DNA of 64,000 nt, from positions 248,001 through 312,000 of the forward strand of contig JACKCH010000012.1 of assembly GCA_020634115.1 (NCBI GenBank), given 5' to 3'. Below the pieces are notes generated by a model that did no database searches, was not told the DNA's origin, and saw only the letters and a program-made list of their open reading frames with translations. Position numbers and translations under genes: made by a program. Source of the DNA: Anaerolineaceae bacterium (GTDB lineage: Bacteria > Chloroflexota > Anaerolineae > Aggregatilineales > Phototrophicaceae). Shown piece by piece: positions 25,963 through 34,312 of this stretch. Position 1 is the first letter of the stretch. Each line of letters begins with the position of its first letter.

Positions 25963-26973
25963 TTACCGGGCCGATGAGCCGGGTACGGGAGTCGTCGCCA
26001 GAATATCCTGCACAATCGTGCGTGATGAAATGTCTTTGATGCGAGCTGCCGGGCCGACGATGATGCGGTGGGCCAGAGTCGTTTCCGCTAGCGCCTTCAC
26101 GTCGTCGGGGATGACATAATCACGCCCGGCCATCGCTGCCCGTGCTTGGGACGTGCGGAACAGTGCCAGTGAGCCGCGTGGACTGCTTCCGAGGTAAACG
26201 TCTGGGTGCTGGCGGGATGCGTTCGCTAGGTTGATGATGTACTGCTTGATTTCCTCGCTGACGTAGACCTCGCGGATAGCCCGCTGCGCCGCCAGTAATT
26301 CCTGGGCGCTCACAACCTGCTGCACATTATAGATCGGATGCTCATACTGCTGCGCGGAAAGCACGGTGAGTTCTTCGTTCGGGCTGGGATAACCAAGTTG
26401 AATCCGCATCAGAAAGCGGTCAAGCTGCGCTTCCGGCAGCGGGAATGTCCCTTCGTATTCGATGGGGTTCTGCGTCGCCAGAATCATGAACGGCTCGTTC
26501 AGGTTATACGTCACGCCATCTACCGTGATCTGGTGTTCTTCCATCGCTTCCAGCAGCGCGGCCTGGGTTTTGGGGGTGGCGCGGTTGATTTCATCTGCCA
26601 GGACGATTTGCGCCATGATTGGTCCGGCTTTGAACTCAAATTCACGGGTTTTCTGGTTGAAAACCGACACGCCGGTTACATCTGAGGGCAGCATATCGGG
26701 CGTGAATTGAATCCGGTTGAAAGTGCAGCCAATCGTTCGTGCCAGCGTTTTCGCCATCATGGTTTTGCCCACGCCAGGAATGTCTTCAATCAGGATATGC
26801 CCCTGACTGAGTAACCCCAGCACGGTCAGGCGAACTTCGTTGCGTTTGCCGATAATCACCTGGCTCACGCTTTGCGCGATGCGTTCGGCGACCTGCTGTG
26901 CCAGGGCGAGTTGTGGATTTTGGTGGGCAACCGGGCGTTGCGACTGTCGGGTGTCTTGTGGGTAATCGGGCAT
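25963..26973 (-). CDS. MoxR family AAA+ ATPase
   Basis: This 336-residue ATPase carries Walker A EDIPGVGKTMMAKTLA, Walker B IVLADEINRATPKTQAALLEAM, the ATQNPIEYEGTFPLPEAQLDRF stretch that defines MoxR proteins, and the C-terminal helical lid with SPRGSLALFR. MoxR enzymes act as chaperone-like motors on VWA or DUF58 partners. TGAGG precedes the ATG. The DUF58 gene follows at once, the standard arrangement. No VWA or transglutaminase partner is adjacent. Confidence 0.94.
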   Translation of the reverse strand: MPDYPQDTRQSQRPVAHQNPQLALAQQVAERIAQSVSQVIIGKRNEVRLTVLGLLSQGHILIEDIPGVGKTMMAKTLARTIGCTFNRIQFTPDMLPSDVTGVSVFNQKTREFEFKAGPIMAQIVLADEINRATPKTQAALLEAMEEHQITVDGVTYNLNEPFMILATQNPIEYEGTFPLPEAQLDRFLMRIQLGYPSPNEELTVLSAQQYEHPIYNVQQVVSAQELLAAQRAIREVYVSEEIKQYIINLANASRQHPDVYLGSSPRGSLALFRTSQARAAMAGRDYVIPDDVKALAETTLAHRIIVGPAARIKDISSRTIVQDILATTPVPGSSAR

Positions 26974-27318
26974 GTAGTTTGCCTCAGCTCTCGTCTTGGT
27001 GGGTGAATATTGCTATTATGACGCCCCGTTGTGCGTATAACTGGACGCCACGCCTACGGCAAACAGCCTGCAATACTCCGTTGACCTCTCTTTGGCGACC
27101 CTTTTGACTTGCTGTTTGCCTTATGTTTAGTATAATTGTCCTAATGAAGATGTGCTACCCCTGAGGGACTTAACTCGCTGTATTATATAATAGTTTTACA
27201 GGACATCTATCAATAACTAGTAGTGGCATACTGGTCGGTGGCTGATACCGGCTCACTTCTCATTACAACTTGCTTTTTGCCCGGTCATATTCCGGGGTAC
27301 ATTTGGGAGGACTTGAAG
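26974..27318. other. Intergenic region between divergent MoxR and roadblock genes
   Basis: This 345-bp gap has no convincing gene. The left part would hold the MoxR promoter, of which only a weak CATAAT-like -10 was seen. The right part holds the promoter at 27109-27136 for the roadblock gene and a second TATAAT at about 27186 without a good -35. A short open frame into the roadblock gene (from 27223) lacks a ribosome site and is taken as leader. Confidence 0.6.
27109..27136 (+). promoter_or_regulatory. Promoter for the roadblock gene
   Basis: TTGCTG (27109-27114), a 16-nt spacer, then TATAAT (27131-27136). This gives a leader of about 175 nt before the ATG at 27319. Confidence 0.55.
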
Positions 27319-27690
27319 ATGGCGAGATCGCGGACTGAGCTAATGGTTGATCGCCTGCGGGATTTGCAAGCAAATTCCCCGGAAATTGAGGCTTCTGCTG
27401 TGGTCAGTGTGGACGGGCTGATTATGGCGTCGGCGCTTCCGGCGGGCGTTGAGGAAGATCGTGTATCAGCGATGTCGGCGGCCATGCTCTCCCTGGGCGA
27501 ACGGATTTCAACCGAGTTGGGACGGGGTGTCCTTGACCAGGTCTATATTCAAGGGAATGCCGGGCGCGTAATCCTCACCTCCATCGGCGTTGAGGCAGTG
27601 TTGACCATCCTGGTGCGGGAAGGCGCGAAACTCGGCCTGATTTTCCTCGATATGCGCCGTGCGGCGGATGACCTGGAAAAACTCGTCTGA
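27319..27690 (+). CDS. Roadblock/LC7 domain protein (MglB/CvnB-like)
   Basis: This 123-residue protein is a single roadblock/LC7 domain: a helix with LMVDRLRDLQ, the ASAVVSVDGLIMAS strand-turn, a second helix with SAAMLSLGERI, then the VYIQGNAGRVILTSIG and LTILVREGAKLGLIF strands. In bacteria these domains act as GTPase-activating or scaffold partners of small GTPases (MglB with MglA; CvnB in actinomycete conservons). A candidate partner GTPase lies 3 kb away at 30664-31194. GGGAGG precedes the ATG. A terminator follows before pyrG. Confidence 0.88.
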   Translation: MARSRTELMVDRLRDLQANSPEIEASAVVSVDGLIMASALPAGVEEDRVSAMSAAMLSLGERISTELGRGVLDQVYIQGNAGRVILTSIGVEAVLTILVREGAKLGLIFLDMRRAADDLEKLV

Positions 27691-27743
27691 TATACCTGGG
27701 TCAATTTACCCGTCACTAATCGAAATCCGATATAGACCAAGAC

Positions 27744-27792
27744 CAGCGGGGAGGTAATGGTAAAGAATCAGTATCTCCCGGCTGTCTTTTTT
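27744..27792 (+). terminator. Intrinsic terminator in front of pyrG
   Basis: A 10-bp stem with one mismatch (27744-27753 with 27775-27784) is followed by TCTTTTTTG. It ends only about 30 nt before the pyrG start codon, so it may end the roadblock transcript or act as a pyrG attenuator. Confidence 0.6.
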
Positions 27793-27823
27793 GTTGCGTG
27801 GAATCAGAGTTGAGCGAGGCATT

Positions 27824-29506
27824 ATGCCCAAACCGAAGTACATTTTCTGCACGGGCGGCGTCGTTAGTTCGGTAGGGAAAGGCGTCACAGCGGCGGCAGT
27901 TGGGCGCATCTTAAAGGCACGCGGTCTGCGGGTCGCCATCCAGAAGCTGGACCCTTACCTGAATGTAGACCCCGGTACGATGAGTCCTTTCCAGCATGGG
28001 GAGGTATTTGTCACGGCGGATGGCGCGGAAACCGATCTTGATCTCGGCCATTACGAGCGCTTTATTGATGAGAATCTGAACCGAACCTGTAATGTAACGG
28101 CTGGTCAGGTTTATAGCCATGTCATTGACAAAGAGCGGCGGGGTGATTACCTGGGTGGCACAATCCAGGTCGTGCCGCACATCACTAATGAGATCAAGCG
28201 GCGGATCATGCTGGTGGGTAAGGAAAGCGAAGCCGATGTGATTATTGTTGAAGTCGGCGGCACAGTGGGCGATATTGAAGGGTTGCCCTTCTTGGAATCA
28301 ATCCGCCAGATGCGAATGCAGTTGGCGCGTCAGGATTGCCTCTTTATTCACGTCACTTTTCTGCCCTATATCGGTGCGACGGGTGAATTGAAGACCAAAC
28401 CAACTCAGCATAGTGTCCGCGATTTACGGGGTATCGGTATCCAGCCCCAGGTCATCATCGCCCGGACTGATTATCCGGTCAGTGAAGATGTGACCAGCAA
28501 AATCGCGCTGTTCTGCGATGTCGAACCGGGCGCCGTGATTGCGTTGGAGACGACTGATTTGCTGTATGAAGTGCCGCTCATTTTGGAGGAGGCTGGTTTA
28601 GGGAATTACCTGGTTGACCAACTTCAGCTTGATGTTGTCTCCCCCGTATTGGATAAATGGCGCGGTATGATTAAGCAAATGCGTTCAGCAGAGCGCCCGG
28701 TGCGAATCGCGGTGGTTGGGAAGTATGTTGAACTTCATGACGCCTATATCAGTGTAAAAGAGGCGCTGTTTCACGCGGCCAGCTTGCATGATCGCCGCTT
28801 ACAGGTGGACTGGGTTTACTCTGGTGACTTGGAACGCGGCAAAGGCTGGGATATTCTGGCTGAAGTGGCTGGTATTGTCGTCCCTGGCGGCTTTGGTGAG
28901 CGTGGTATTGAAGGGAAAATCCTCGCGGCGCAATATGCGCGTGAAAATCGTGTTCCTTACCTGGGGTTGTGCCTGGGGATGCAGGTCATGTGCGTGGATT
29001 TTGCCCGGCACGTTGTTGGCTTGGAAAACGCCAACAGTACCGAATTTGATACCACGACTGTTCATCCTGTGATTGACCTTATGCTTGAACAACGCGGCAT
29101 CACCGACCTGGGTGGGACGATGCGCTTGGGATTGTACCCCTGTCAACTGAAGCCTGGGACGCACGCCGCGCAAGCTTACCAGGGAGAACCTCTTATATAT
29201 GAGCGGCATCGCCATCGATTCGAGTTCAATAATGCCTACCGCCAGGCGTTTGAGGATTATGGCATGGTGTTCAGCGGGATCAGCCCGGATGGACAGTTAG
29301 TAGAAATCTCGGAAATTGGAGATCACCCTTTTATGGTCGGCAGCCAGTTCCACCCTGAATTCCTGAGCCGCCCTAACGCACCGCATCCTCTGTTCAAGGC
29401 TTTCATAGAGGCATCGGCCAGCCATCCCCGGATATCTGAGAATCCGGTAGGGAATGAGGTTGCGGCTGGCGTGCCAGTCCAAGAGAAGATTAAGGACGTA
29501 GATTGA
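27824..29506 (+). CDS. pyrG: CTP synthase
   Basis: This 560-residue enzyme makes CTP from UTP, ATP and glutamine. The N-terminal synthase domain has KYIFCTGGVVSSVGKG, KLDPYLNVDPGTMSPFQHGEV and EVGGTVGDIE. The C-terminal glutaminase has VPGGFGERG, the nucleophile Cys in LGLCLGMQ, and the His/Glu pair in SQFHPE. It is slightly longer than the usual 535-545 residues because of the tail. The ATG at 27824 starts MPKPKYIF as in other family members. It overlaps the downstream gene by one base (TGATG). Confidence 0.97.
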   Translation: MPKPKYIFCTGGVVSSVGKGVTAAAVGRILKARGLRVAIQKLDPYLNVDPGTMSPFQHGEVFVTADGAETDLDLGHYERFIDENLNRTCNVTAGQVYSHVIDKERRGDYLGGTIQVVPHITNEIKRRIMLVGKESEADVIIVEVGGTVGDIEGLPFLESIRQMRMQLARQDCLFIHVTFLPYIGATGELKTKPTQHSVRDLRGIGIQPQVIIARTDYPVSEDVTSKIALFCDVEPGAVIALETTDLLYEVPLILEEAGLGNYLVDQLQLDVVSPVLDKWRGMIKQMRSAERPVRIAVVGKYVELHDAYISVKEALFHAASLHDRRLQVDWVYSGDLERGKGWDILAEVAGIVVPGGFGERGIEGKILAAQYARENRVPYLGLCLGMQVMCVDFARHVVGLENANSTEFDTTTVHPVIDLMLEQRGITDLGGTMRLGLYPCQLKPGTHAAQAYQGEPLIYERHRHRFEFNNAYRQAFEDYGMVFSGISPDGQLVEISEIGDHPFMVGSQFHPEFLSRPNAPHPLFKAFIEASASHPRISENPVGNEVAAGVPVQEKIKDVD

Positions 29507-30558
29507 TGTCTGTTGAGAGTTTCATTCGTGCGATGCCCAAGGCGGAACTGCACATCCATCTGGAGGGTGCGATTCGCCTTGAGACATTACGAGTTATTGC
29601 CGAACAAAATGACATTCCAGAAACGCTGAAACGCTATGCGGATTGGCTCGATTTGGTCGAAAACCCGGATTACAGTCGTTTAGATGAGATTGTTCAGGCT
29701 ATTAGTCAGTGGCTGCAAACCCCGGATGATCTGAGTCTGATGGCGTATGAACTGGGCGTGTTCTTAGCTAAGCAGAATGTGAAATACGCGGAAGTCCACG
29801 TTAACCCGGTTCTGTATATCGAGAATGGTTTCTCGTTTGAACAGTTCATAACGGCAATCAGTGACGGTCGTGACCGGGCACAGCGTGGGTGGGGTATCCG
29901 TATGGTCTGGATACTGACGATGACGAGGGATAATCCGCGCCGCTCAGATGATATTTTGCGATGGGCATCCAGTGCCGCTGGCAGGAAAGTCGGTGTGATT
30001 GGTGTAGGCCTTTCCGGGCCGGAAGACGCGCAGCCTATCGGCCAGTTTGAGCGAGCGTTCCGTAATGCCGAGAAAAAAGAGCTTCCCTTGGTGACTCGTG
30101 CCGGAGATGTCCTGGGTGCTGAGGGTATACTTGAGATTATCGAGACAGCGCATCCGTCCCGACTTATGGATGGGTGGGGGAGTGCTGACGCACCAGATGC
30201 GTTGCACCGCCTCCGAGACGATCATATCCCGTTGGATATCTGTATCGCCCGTCAGTTATGTCTGGGGCATCTGGAAAGCTACGCCGCTTACCCGCTCCGT
30301 CAATTGTATGATGAAGGTATCATCTTAACGGTGAACTCTGATTTGCCGAGTTTCTATAAGACCACGCTGAACGATGAGTATTTGGCCGTTGTTGAGCACT
30401 GTGATTTTGCGTTGGGAGAAGTGGAAGAACTGGCATTAAACGCTGTGCGCTCTAGTTTGCTGCCGGATGACGAGCGCACAGCGCTGCTGGCATCCTTCCA
30501 GGCCGCTTACACCATCCTGCGTAATGAACATCTTACGTCGGCAGAGTCGGCTCCGTAA
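29506..30558 (+). CDS. Adenosine-deaminase-family protein with altered catalytic residues
   Basis: This 350-residue protein aligns along its length with the adenosine/AMP deaminase family, starting with PKAELHIHLEGA (zinc ligands His16 and His18). However, most other active-site positions differ. The HAGE motif reads RAGD (198-201), losing a zinc His and replacing the proton-donor Glu with Asp. The GHG motif reads GWG (223-225), losing the catalytic His. The SDDP motif reads SDLP (278-281), keeping the zinc Asp279 but losing the substrate Asp. It is therefore unlikely to be an ordinary adenosine deaminase and may have another activity or a binding role. It is translationally coupled to pyrG. 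Confidence 0.8.
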   Translation: MSVESFIRAMPKAELHIHLEGAIRLETLRVIAEQNDIPETLKRYADWLDLVENPDYSRLDEIVQAISQWLQTPDDLSLMAYELGVFLAKQNVKYAEVHVNPVLYIENGFSFEQFITAISDGRDRAQRGWGIRMVWILTMTRDNPRRSDDILRWASSAAGRKVGVIGVGLSGPEDAQPIGQFERAFRNAEKKELPLVTRAGDVLGAEGILEIIETAHPSRLMDGWGSADAPDALHRLRDDHIPLDICIARQLCLGHLESYAAYPLRQLYDEGIILTVNSDLPSFYKTTLNDEYLAVVEHCDFALGEVEELALNAVRSSLLPDDERTALLASFQAAYTILRNEHLTSAESAP

Positions 30559-30591
30559 TAACCAACGTCAGGACGAGTAGAGTGTAAATAA

Positions 30592-30623
30592 AACGGCGGG
30601 CATGAAGCCCGCTGTTAGTTTTT
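30592..30623. terminator. Bidirectional intrinsic terminator
   Basis: A 10-bp stem with one G-T pair (AACGGCGGGC / GCCCGCTGTT, 5-nt loop) is followed by AGTTTTTC on the plus strand and by TTTATTTA on the minus strand. It lies between convergent genes. Confidence 0.8.
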
Positions 30624-30663
30624 CAGGGTAAAGGGATATAGCTTAATTGGGTTCGCCGGAGTG

Positions 30664-31194
30664 CTAGTCTGCTGAACTTCCTTTTTGGAGCAGCTTGACC
30701 ATCTGGAGCAGCACCTGCCGGACACTTGATTTGGTGGTGGCGACGCACGGCATCACCGTCACATCTGCCCCGGCTTTTGTACCGCGCCGGACCTCAGCAA
30801 GTTTGGCTGCATTGGGTAAATCCGTCTTGTTTGCTACAACCAGGTGCGGCACATCCACAAAGCTGGAGAACAAGTTAATCAGATCGGCAGCATCCGGGAA
30901 TGATGGCGCGTCCGTGCTATCGACCAGCACAATAAATCCATTCATTTCGCTGGAAAGAATTTCCCACATAAAGTCAAAACGAGTCTGGCCGGGAGTACCA
31001 TACAAATAGAGCGTATCGCCATCTAACGCGGTACGACCATAATCCATCGCCACAGTGGTTTCCGCTTTGATCCCTTTATCTTCTGTGGTAATTTTTTTCT
31101 CAGTTGAGACTACCGGAATATCAGAGATCGTTTTGATAAATTCGGTTTTGCCAGAATTAAACGGCCCCGTGACAACGATCTTGAATACAGCCAC
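30664..31194 (-). CDS. Small Ras-like GTPase (conservon CvnD-type)
   Basis: This 176-residue protein is a compact GTPase with P-loop TGPFNSGKTEF, a switch region TTVAMDYGR, the G3-like motif YLYGTPGQ (Gly where the usual Asp of DxxG sits) and NKTD for guanine recognition. The MDYGR...LYGTPGQ...FMW pattern is that of CvnD-type ATP/GTP-binding proteins, which work with roadblock proteins in actinomycete conservons. The GTG at 31194 is chosen because AAGGAGG lies 7 nt upstream. A roadblock gene is nearby but not adjacent. It has its own promoter. Confidence 0.88.
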   Translation of the reverse strand: MAVFKIVVTGPFNSGKTEFIKTISDIPVVSTEKKITTEDKGIKAETTVAMDYGRTALDGDTLYLYGTPGQTRFDFMWEILSSEMNGFIVLVDSTDAPSFPDAADLINLFSSFVDVPHLVVANKTDLPNAAKLAEVRRGTKAGADVTVMPCVATTKSSVRQVLLQMVKLLQKGSSAD

Positions 31195-31239
31195 ACAACC
31201 CTCCTTGAGGGAAATCAATCTATACTATAACTAACCACC

Positions 31240-31268
31240 ATTGTACGAGGAAACAAAGGCTGTCGCAA
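31240..31268 (-). promoter_or_regulatory. Promoter for the small GTPase gene
   Basis: TTGCGA (31263-31268), a 17-nt spacer, then TACAAT (31240-31245) on the minus strand. The -35 box lies inside the terminator hairpin of the upstream regulator gene. Confidence 0.6.
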
Positions 31269-31284
31269 GGAAAATCTGCGACAG
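31260..31284 (-). terminator. Terminator hairpin of the kinase/phosphatase operon
   Basis: On the minus strand CTGTCGCA pairs with TGCGACAG (8 bp, 9-nt loop) directly after the stop of the OmpR-type gene and is followed by CCTTTGTTT. Confidence 0.6.
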
Positions 31285-32037
31285 TCATTCTTGTTTTTTG
31301 AAGTCAATGAAACGATAACCGACACCACGCTCCGTCAGAATATATCGGGGATTAGCCGGGTCTTCCTCAATTTTCTCCCGCAGATAATTCACATACAGTC
31401 GGACGTAGTGCGCCTCATCGCGATATTCGTATCCCCAGACCTTTGCCAGTAGTTGGTCATGCGGTACAGTCCATCCGGCGTTTTCGATCAGGTGATACAG
31501 CAGTCGGTATTCGGTTGGGCGCAGCTTGATCCGCTGATCGTTTACAATGACTTCCCGCCGGTTGAAATCCACACTCAGGCGATCATCAATCTTGAGGATG
31601 GCATGGTCGGGTGAACTGGATGGCATACTGGCCCGCCGCAGCACCGCTTTGATGCGGCTGGAAAGTTCACGGGGGCCAAAGGGCTTGGTGATGTAATCGT
31701 CTGCGCCGAGTTCCAGGCCATATACGCGGTCGTTTTCCTCGCCTTTTGCGGTCAGCATGATGACCGGAATGTTGGAAAACTCACGCAGCAGACGTAACGT
31801 CTCGAAGCCATCTAGTTCCGGCATCATCACGTCCAGCAGCACAATATCCGGTAGTTTGGTACGCACCGCCTCCAGCGCATCCAGACCATTGTGTGCTTCA
31901 ATGACCTGATGGCCTTCCAATTCCAAGTTCATTCGGATGAAACCGATCATACGCGGTTCATCATCCACAACGAGGATACGCTTGCCATCTCGTTGATTTG
32001 GCTTAGGCAATTTTGTGCTCATGTTCTCTAATGGCAT
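31285..32037 (-). CDS. OmpR/PhoB-type response regulator
   Basis: This 250-residue regulator has a receiver domain (ILVVDDEP, phospho-acceptor Asp69 in VLLDVMMP, MLTAKGEE, ITKPFGPREL) and a C-terminal winged helix (LRPTEYRLLYHLIENAG...VRLYVNYLREKIEEDP...YILTERGVGYRF). It should bind DNA as a phosphorylated dimer. No histidine kinase is adjacent; it is the last gene after a Ser/Thr kinase, phosphatase and FHA genes, so cross-talk with that pathway is possible. Start may be ATG 32037 (9 nt after the previous stop) or ATG 32022 (GAG upstream). Confidence 0.93.
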   Translation of the reverse strand: MPLENMSTKLPKPNQRDGKRILVVDDEPRMIGFIRMNLELEGHQVIEAHNGLDALEAVRTKLPDIVLLDVMMPELDGFETLRLLREFSNIPVIMLTAKGEENDRVYGLELGADDYITKPFGPRELSSRIKAVLRRASMPSSSPDHAILKIDDRLSVDFNRREVIVNDQRIKLRPTEYRLLYHLIENAGWTVPHDQLLAKVWGYEYRDEAHYVRLYVNYLREKIEEDPANPRYILTERGVGYRFIDFKKQE

Positions 32038-32046
32038 GATAACTTG

Positions 32047-32292
32047 TTAGTCGGTACGCCAGAGCTGCGGGAATTCCTGCTGTTCGTCCGGGTCCGGCAA
32101 AACCTGAATCAGGTTAATGCGCGACCAGGGAAACATGACGGTGGTAACGCCTTCGTCTAGCCACTCTGCCTCACGATCTTTCCGATCACGCGGGTTTTTG
32201 CCTACGATCATGACATCGCCGGGATTGGGTAGCTCTTCGACGTCAATCTTGAGAGGTTCTGAATTGGCAATATGGATAAGCAAGGTAATCAT
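32047..32292 (-). CDS. Small protein of unknown function in the kinase/FHA operon
   Basis: I do not recognise this 81-residue protein. It opens with a hydrophobic strand (MITLLIHIANS), then has a polar, charged middle with NPGDVMIVGKNPRDRK and a FPWSRINLIQVLP segment near the end. No membrane helix or cysteine pair is present. The ATG at 32292 follows GTGGAG by 7 nt. It sits between the FHA gene (25 nt upstream) and the OmpR-type gene (9 nt downstream), so it is probably part of the same signalling unit. Confidence 0.72.
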   Translation of the reverse strand: MITLLIHIANSEPLKIDVEELPNPGDVMIVGKNPRDRKDREAEWLDEGVTTVMFPWSRINLIQVLPDPDEQQEFPQLWRTD

Positions 32293-32317
32293 AGTAACTC
32301 CACTAGGGTTAAGACGG

Positions 32318-32815
32318 CTACTTAAAGTAGATATGGGCGACCAGTTTGCCGAGGCGAATCTCATCGCCGTCTCGCAGGACACGAGGTTGGTCTGGTACCA
32401 GGCGCTGTCCATTCAGGTGTGTTCCATTGGCGCTGCCCAGGTCAATCAGGGTCAACGTATCTTCGCTGCGGTGAATGGCGGCGTGGATTCGTGATACACC
32501 TTTTTCCAGTGCGCCAAAAGCCGTTAAATCCATATCCGGCTTTTGCGGGCTGTTTTCATCCAAACGCCCCAGCACAGTGCGTTTTTGGGGCTGAATCGTG
32601 AGTGGTTCATCCGCGTCGCGGATGTGGAGAACAATGAAGGCGTCCCGGCCAAATCGTGCTGTACCCCAGGTCGCTTTTGCAGCTAATTCATTTGCTGATT
32701 GATCGAGTTGTCGAGTAGGTAGAACAGCATCCGACCCGGTTAAACTTTGTCCACATTCTTCGCAGAACATCATCCCTTCACGGTTTGTTGTTCCGCAGTA
32801 CGGGCAAGCCTTCAT
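32318..32815 (-). CDS. Zinc-ribbon / FHA domain protein
   Basis: This 165-residue protein starts with a CxxC...CxxC zinc ribbon (Cys4, Cys7, Cys18, Cys21). A linker leads to a C-terminal FHA domain with the phospho-Thr-binding signature TVLGRLD, GVSRIHAAI and LIDLGSANGTHLNG. It should recognise a phosphothreonine on a partner, most likely a target of the kinase encoded three genes upstream. Its ATG overlaps the stop of the DnaJ-VWA gene (ATGA), so the two products are probably made together. Confidence 0.93.
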   Translation of the reverse strand: MKACPYCGTTNREGMMFCEECGQSLTGSDAVLPTRQLDQSANELAAKATWGTARFGRDAFIVLHIRDADEPLTIQPQKRTVLGRLDENSPQKPDMDLTAFGALEKGVSRIHAAIHRSEDTLTLIDLGSANGTHLNGQRLVPDQPRVLRDGDEIRLGKLVAHIYFK

Positions 32816-34302
32816 CCCATTGATTCCTCACTTGAAGACCCTAATAAAAGAAAGCGCGTCTGATATTTTAGCGTTTTTCGACCCTGGTCGGAAAGATTAC
32901 TGGTGTAAGCAACCCGACGCGCTTCCGACATCGCTTGATGGGCCAGGTCCTCCTCGCCCATCGCCAGTAACCGTGTAGCCAGGTTTTCCAGGCGACGTGT
33001 GGCTTCTCGTACATCGCCGCTTTGCAGGGCTTCCTGTGCACGTTCTTGCATCCGGTAAAGGGTCAGCTTTCCAAGCGCGTCCAGAATAGATATCGGAGGG
33101 TCTTCAGGCGGTGGATTTTCAGCAATTTCAAGCGAAAGATCGCTGACACTCTGAAAATGTTGCTGATGATTAGCAAGGATATCCGCTTCGGCAACCAACC
33201 GGGCTATAGAACGAAAACCAATATTCATATTGGGTGGCATCTGGAATTGGAGTAGTACGGATATATGGCGGGTAGCCTGCAAACTGCCCAACTGAATGTA
33301 GTCTTCACCAACCACCAAAGGCTGTGGATGTGGAGAGAGCTTAAATGCCGATTCTAAGCGGACATCCGAGTCCGGCGCGACGGAGAGGCGTGTACGCTCT
33401 GCAAATGCGTTGGATAAGTTGCGAACATGGTCGTTCAGAAAGCGCACGACTGCGCTAGCACTATTGATATACGATGATGTACCGCCTGTTATGGACGCCA
33501 GCTCGTCTAAAAATTCATCATTCCATTCCTGGCCCAGCCCCATCGCGCTGATACAGATGCCCTGTTCTGCGGCTGACCGTGCCAGGGTAATACACGCTTC
33601 CTGATCGCCATACGTGTTTCCATCGGTGAGCAGAACAACGTGATTGACGAGTTTTGGTGCCAGATAGCGCTTGTTCTGGTCAGTACCCGCCGAAAGTCCT
33701 TTGAAAATCTCTGTTCCGCCGGACGCGTTCATCATGCTGATTTTTGCTTTGAGGGCGGTTTTGTTTTCAACAGGAGTGGCTGGAATCAACACTTCTGCTC
33801 GATCATTAAAAATAATGACCGACAGAATATCCTTCTCATTCATCTGGTCGATGATCTGGTGCGCGGCGACTTTGACTTTATCCAGGCGCGTCCCGTTCAT
33901 AGAATTGCTGCGATCAAGTACCAGGGTCAAATTCAGGCGCGATTCGCGGGTCTGCTCAACCTCCTTGGCGCGTGGGTCGGGCAGAATCTCCGCCAACAGG
34001 TACATCACCTGAACTTCAGGCAGTGGATTGATAGCCCGTTTGCTGGGAGTCACGCGCAGTGAGAAAATAAAATCGTTGTTTTCCCTGCGCTTGGCCGCAT
34101 CCAGATCATACTTTCGTCGCCGATCAGGATCAGTGAGCAGCTCATGGGCAGTCGTAATATCCTTGAACTGAACTGCCGCCCCGGGATTGTCCTGGTTGGT
34201 GTCCGGGTGCAATCGCCTTGCGATGCGTCTGTACGCCGCTTTGATTTCGTCGACCGAGGCATCCGGGGATACACCTAGCGTGATATAGGGATTATTTGTC
34301 AT
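32812..34302 (-). CDS. DnaJ-domain / von Willebrand factor A fusion protein
   Basis: This 496-residue cytosolic protein opens with a J domain (about residues 4-68) that has the HPD motif at 32-34, so it could stimulate an Hsp70 ATPase. A VWA domain follows from about residue 122, with a complete metal site: DRSNS (130-134), a GGTEIF Thr and LLTDGNTYGD. The C-terminal 150 residues are helical and include ALQSGDVREATRRLENLA, like a short helical repeat. Fusion of J and VWA is unusual. Start ATG 34302 lies 10 nt after the PP2C stop but lacks a strong ribosome site. Confidence 0.9.
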   Translation of the reverse strand: MTNNPYITLGVSPDASVDEIKAAYRRIARRLHPDTNQDNPGAAVQFKDITTAHELLTDPDRRRKYDLDAAKRRENNDFIFSLRVTPSKRAINPLPEVQVMYLLAEILPDPRAKEVEQTRESRLNLTLVLDRSNSMNGTRLDKVKVAAHQIIDQMNEKDILSVIIFNDRAEVLIPATPVENKTALKAKISMMNASGGTEIFKGLSAGTDQNKRYLAPKLVNHVVLLTDGNTYGDQEACITLARSAAEQGICISAMGLGQEWNDEFLDELASITGGTSSYINSASAVVRFLNDHVRNLSNAFAERTRLSVAPDSDVRLESAFKLSPHPQPLVVGEDYIQLGSLQATRHISVLLQFQMPPNMNIGFRSIARLVAEADILANHQQHFQSVSDLSLEIAENPPPEDPPISILDALGKLTLYRMQERAQEALQSGDVREATRRLENLATRLLAMGEEDLAHQAMSEARRVAYTSNLSDQGRKTLKYQTRFLLLGSSSEESMG

Positions 34303-34312
34303 ACGGCACTGG

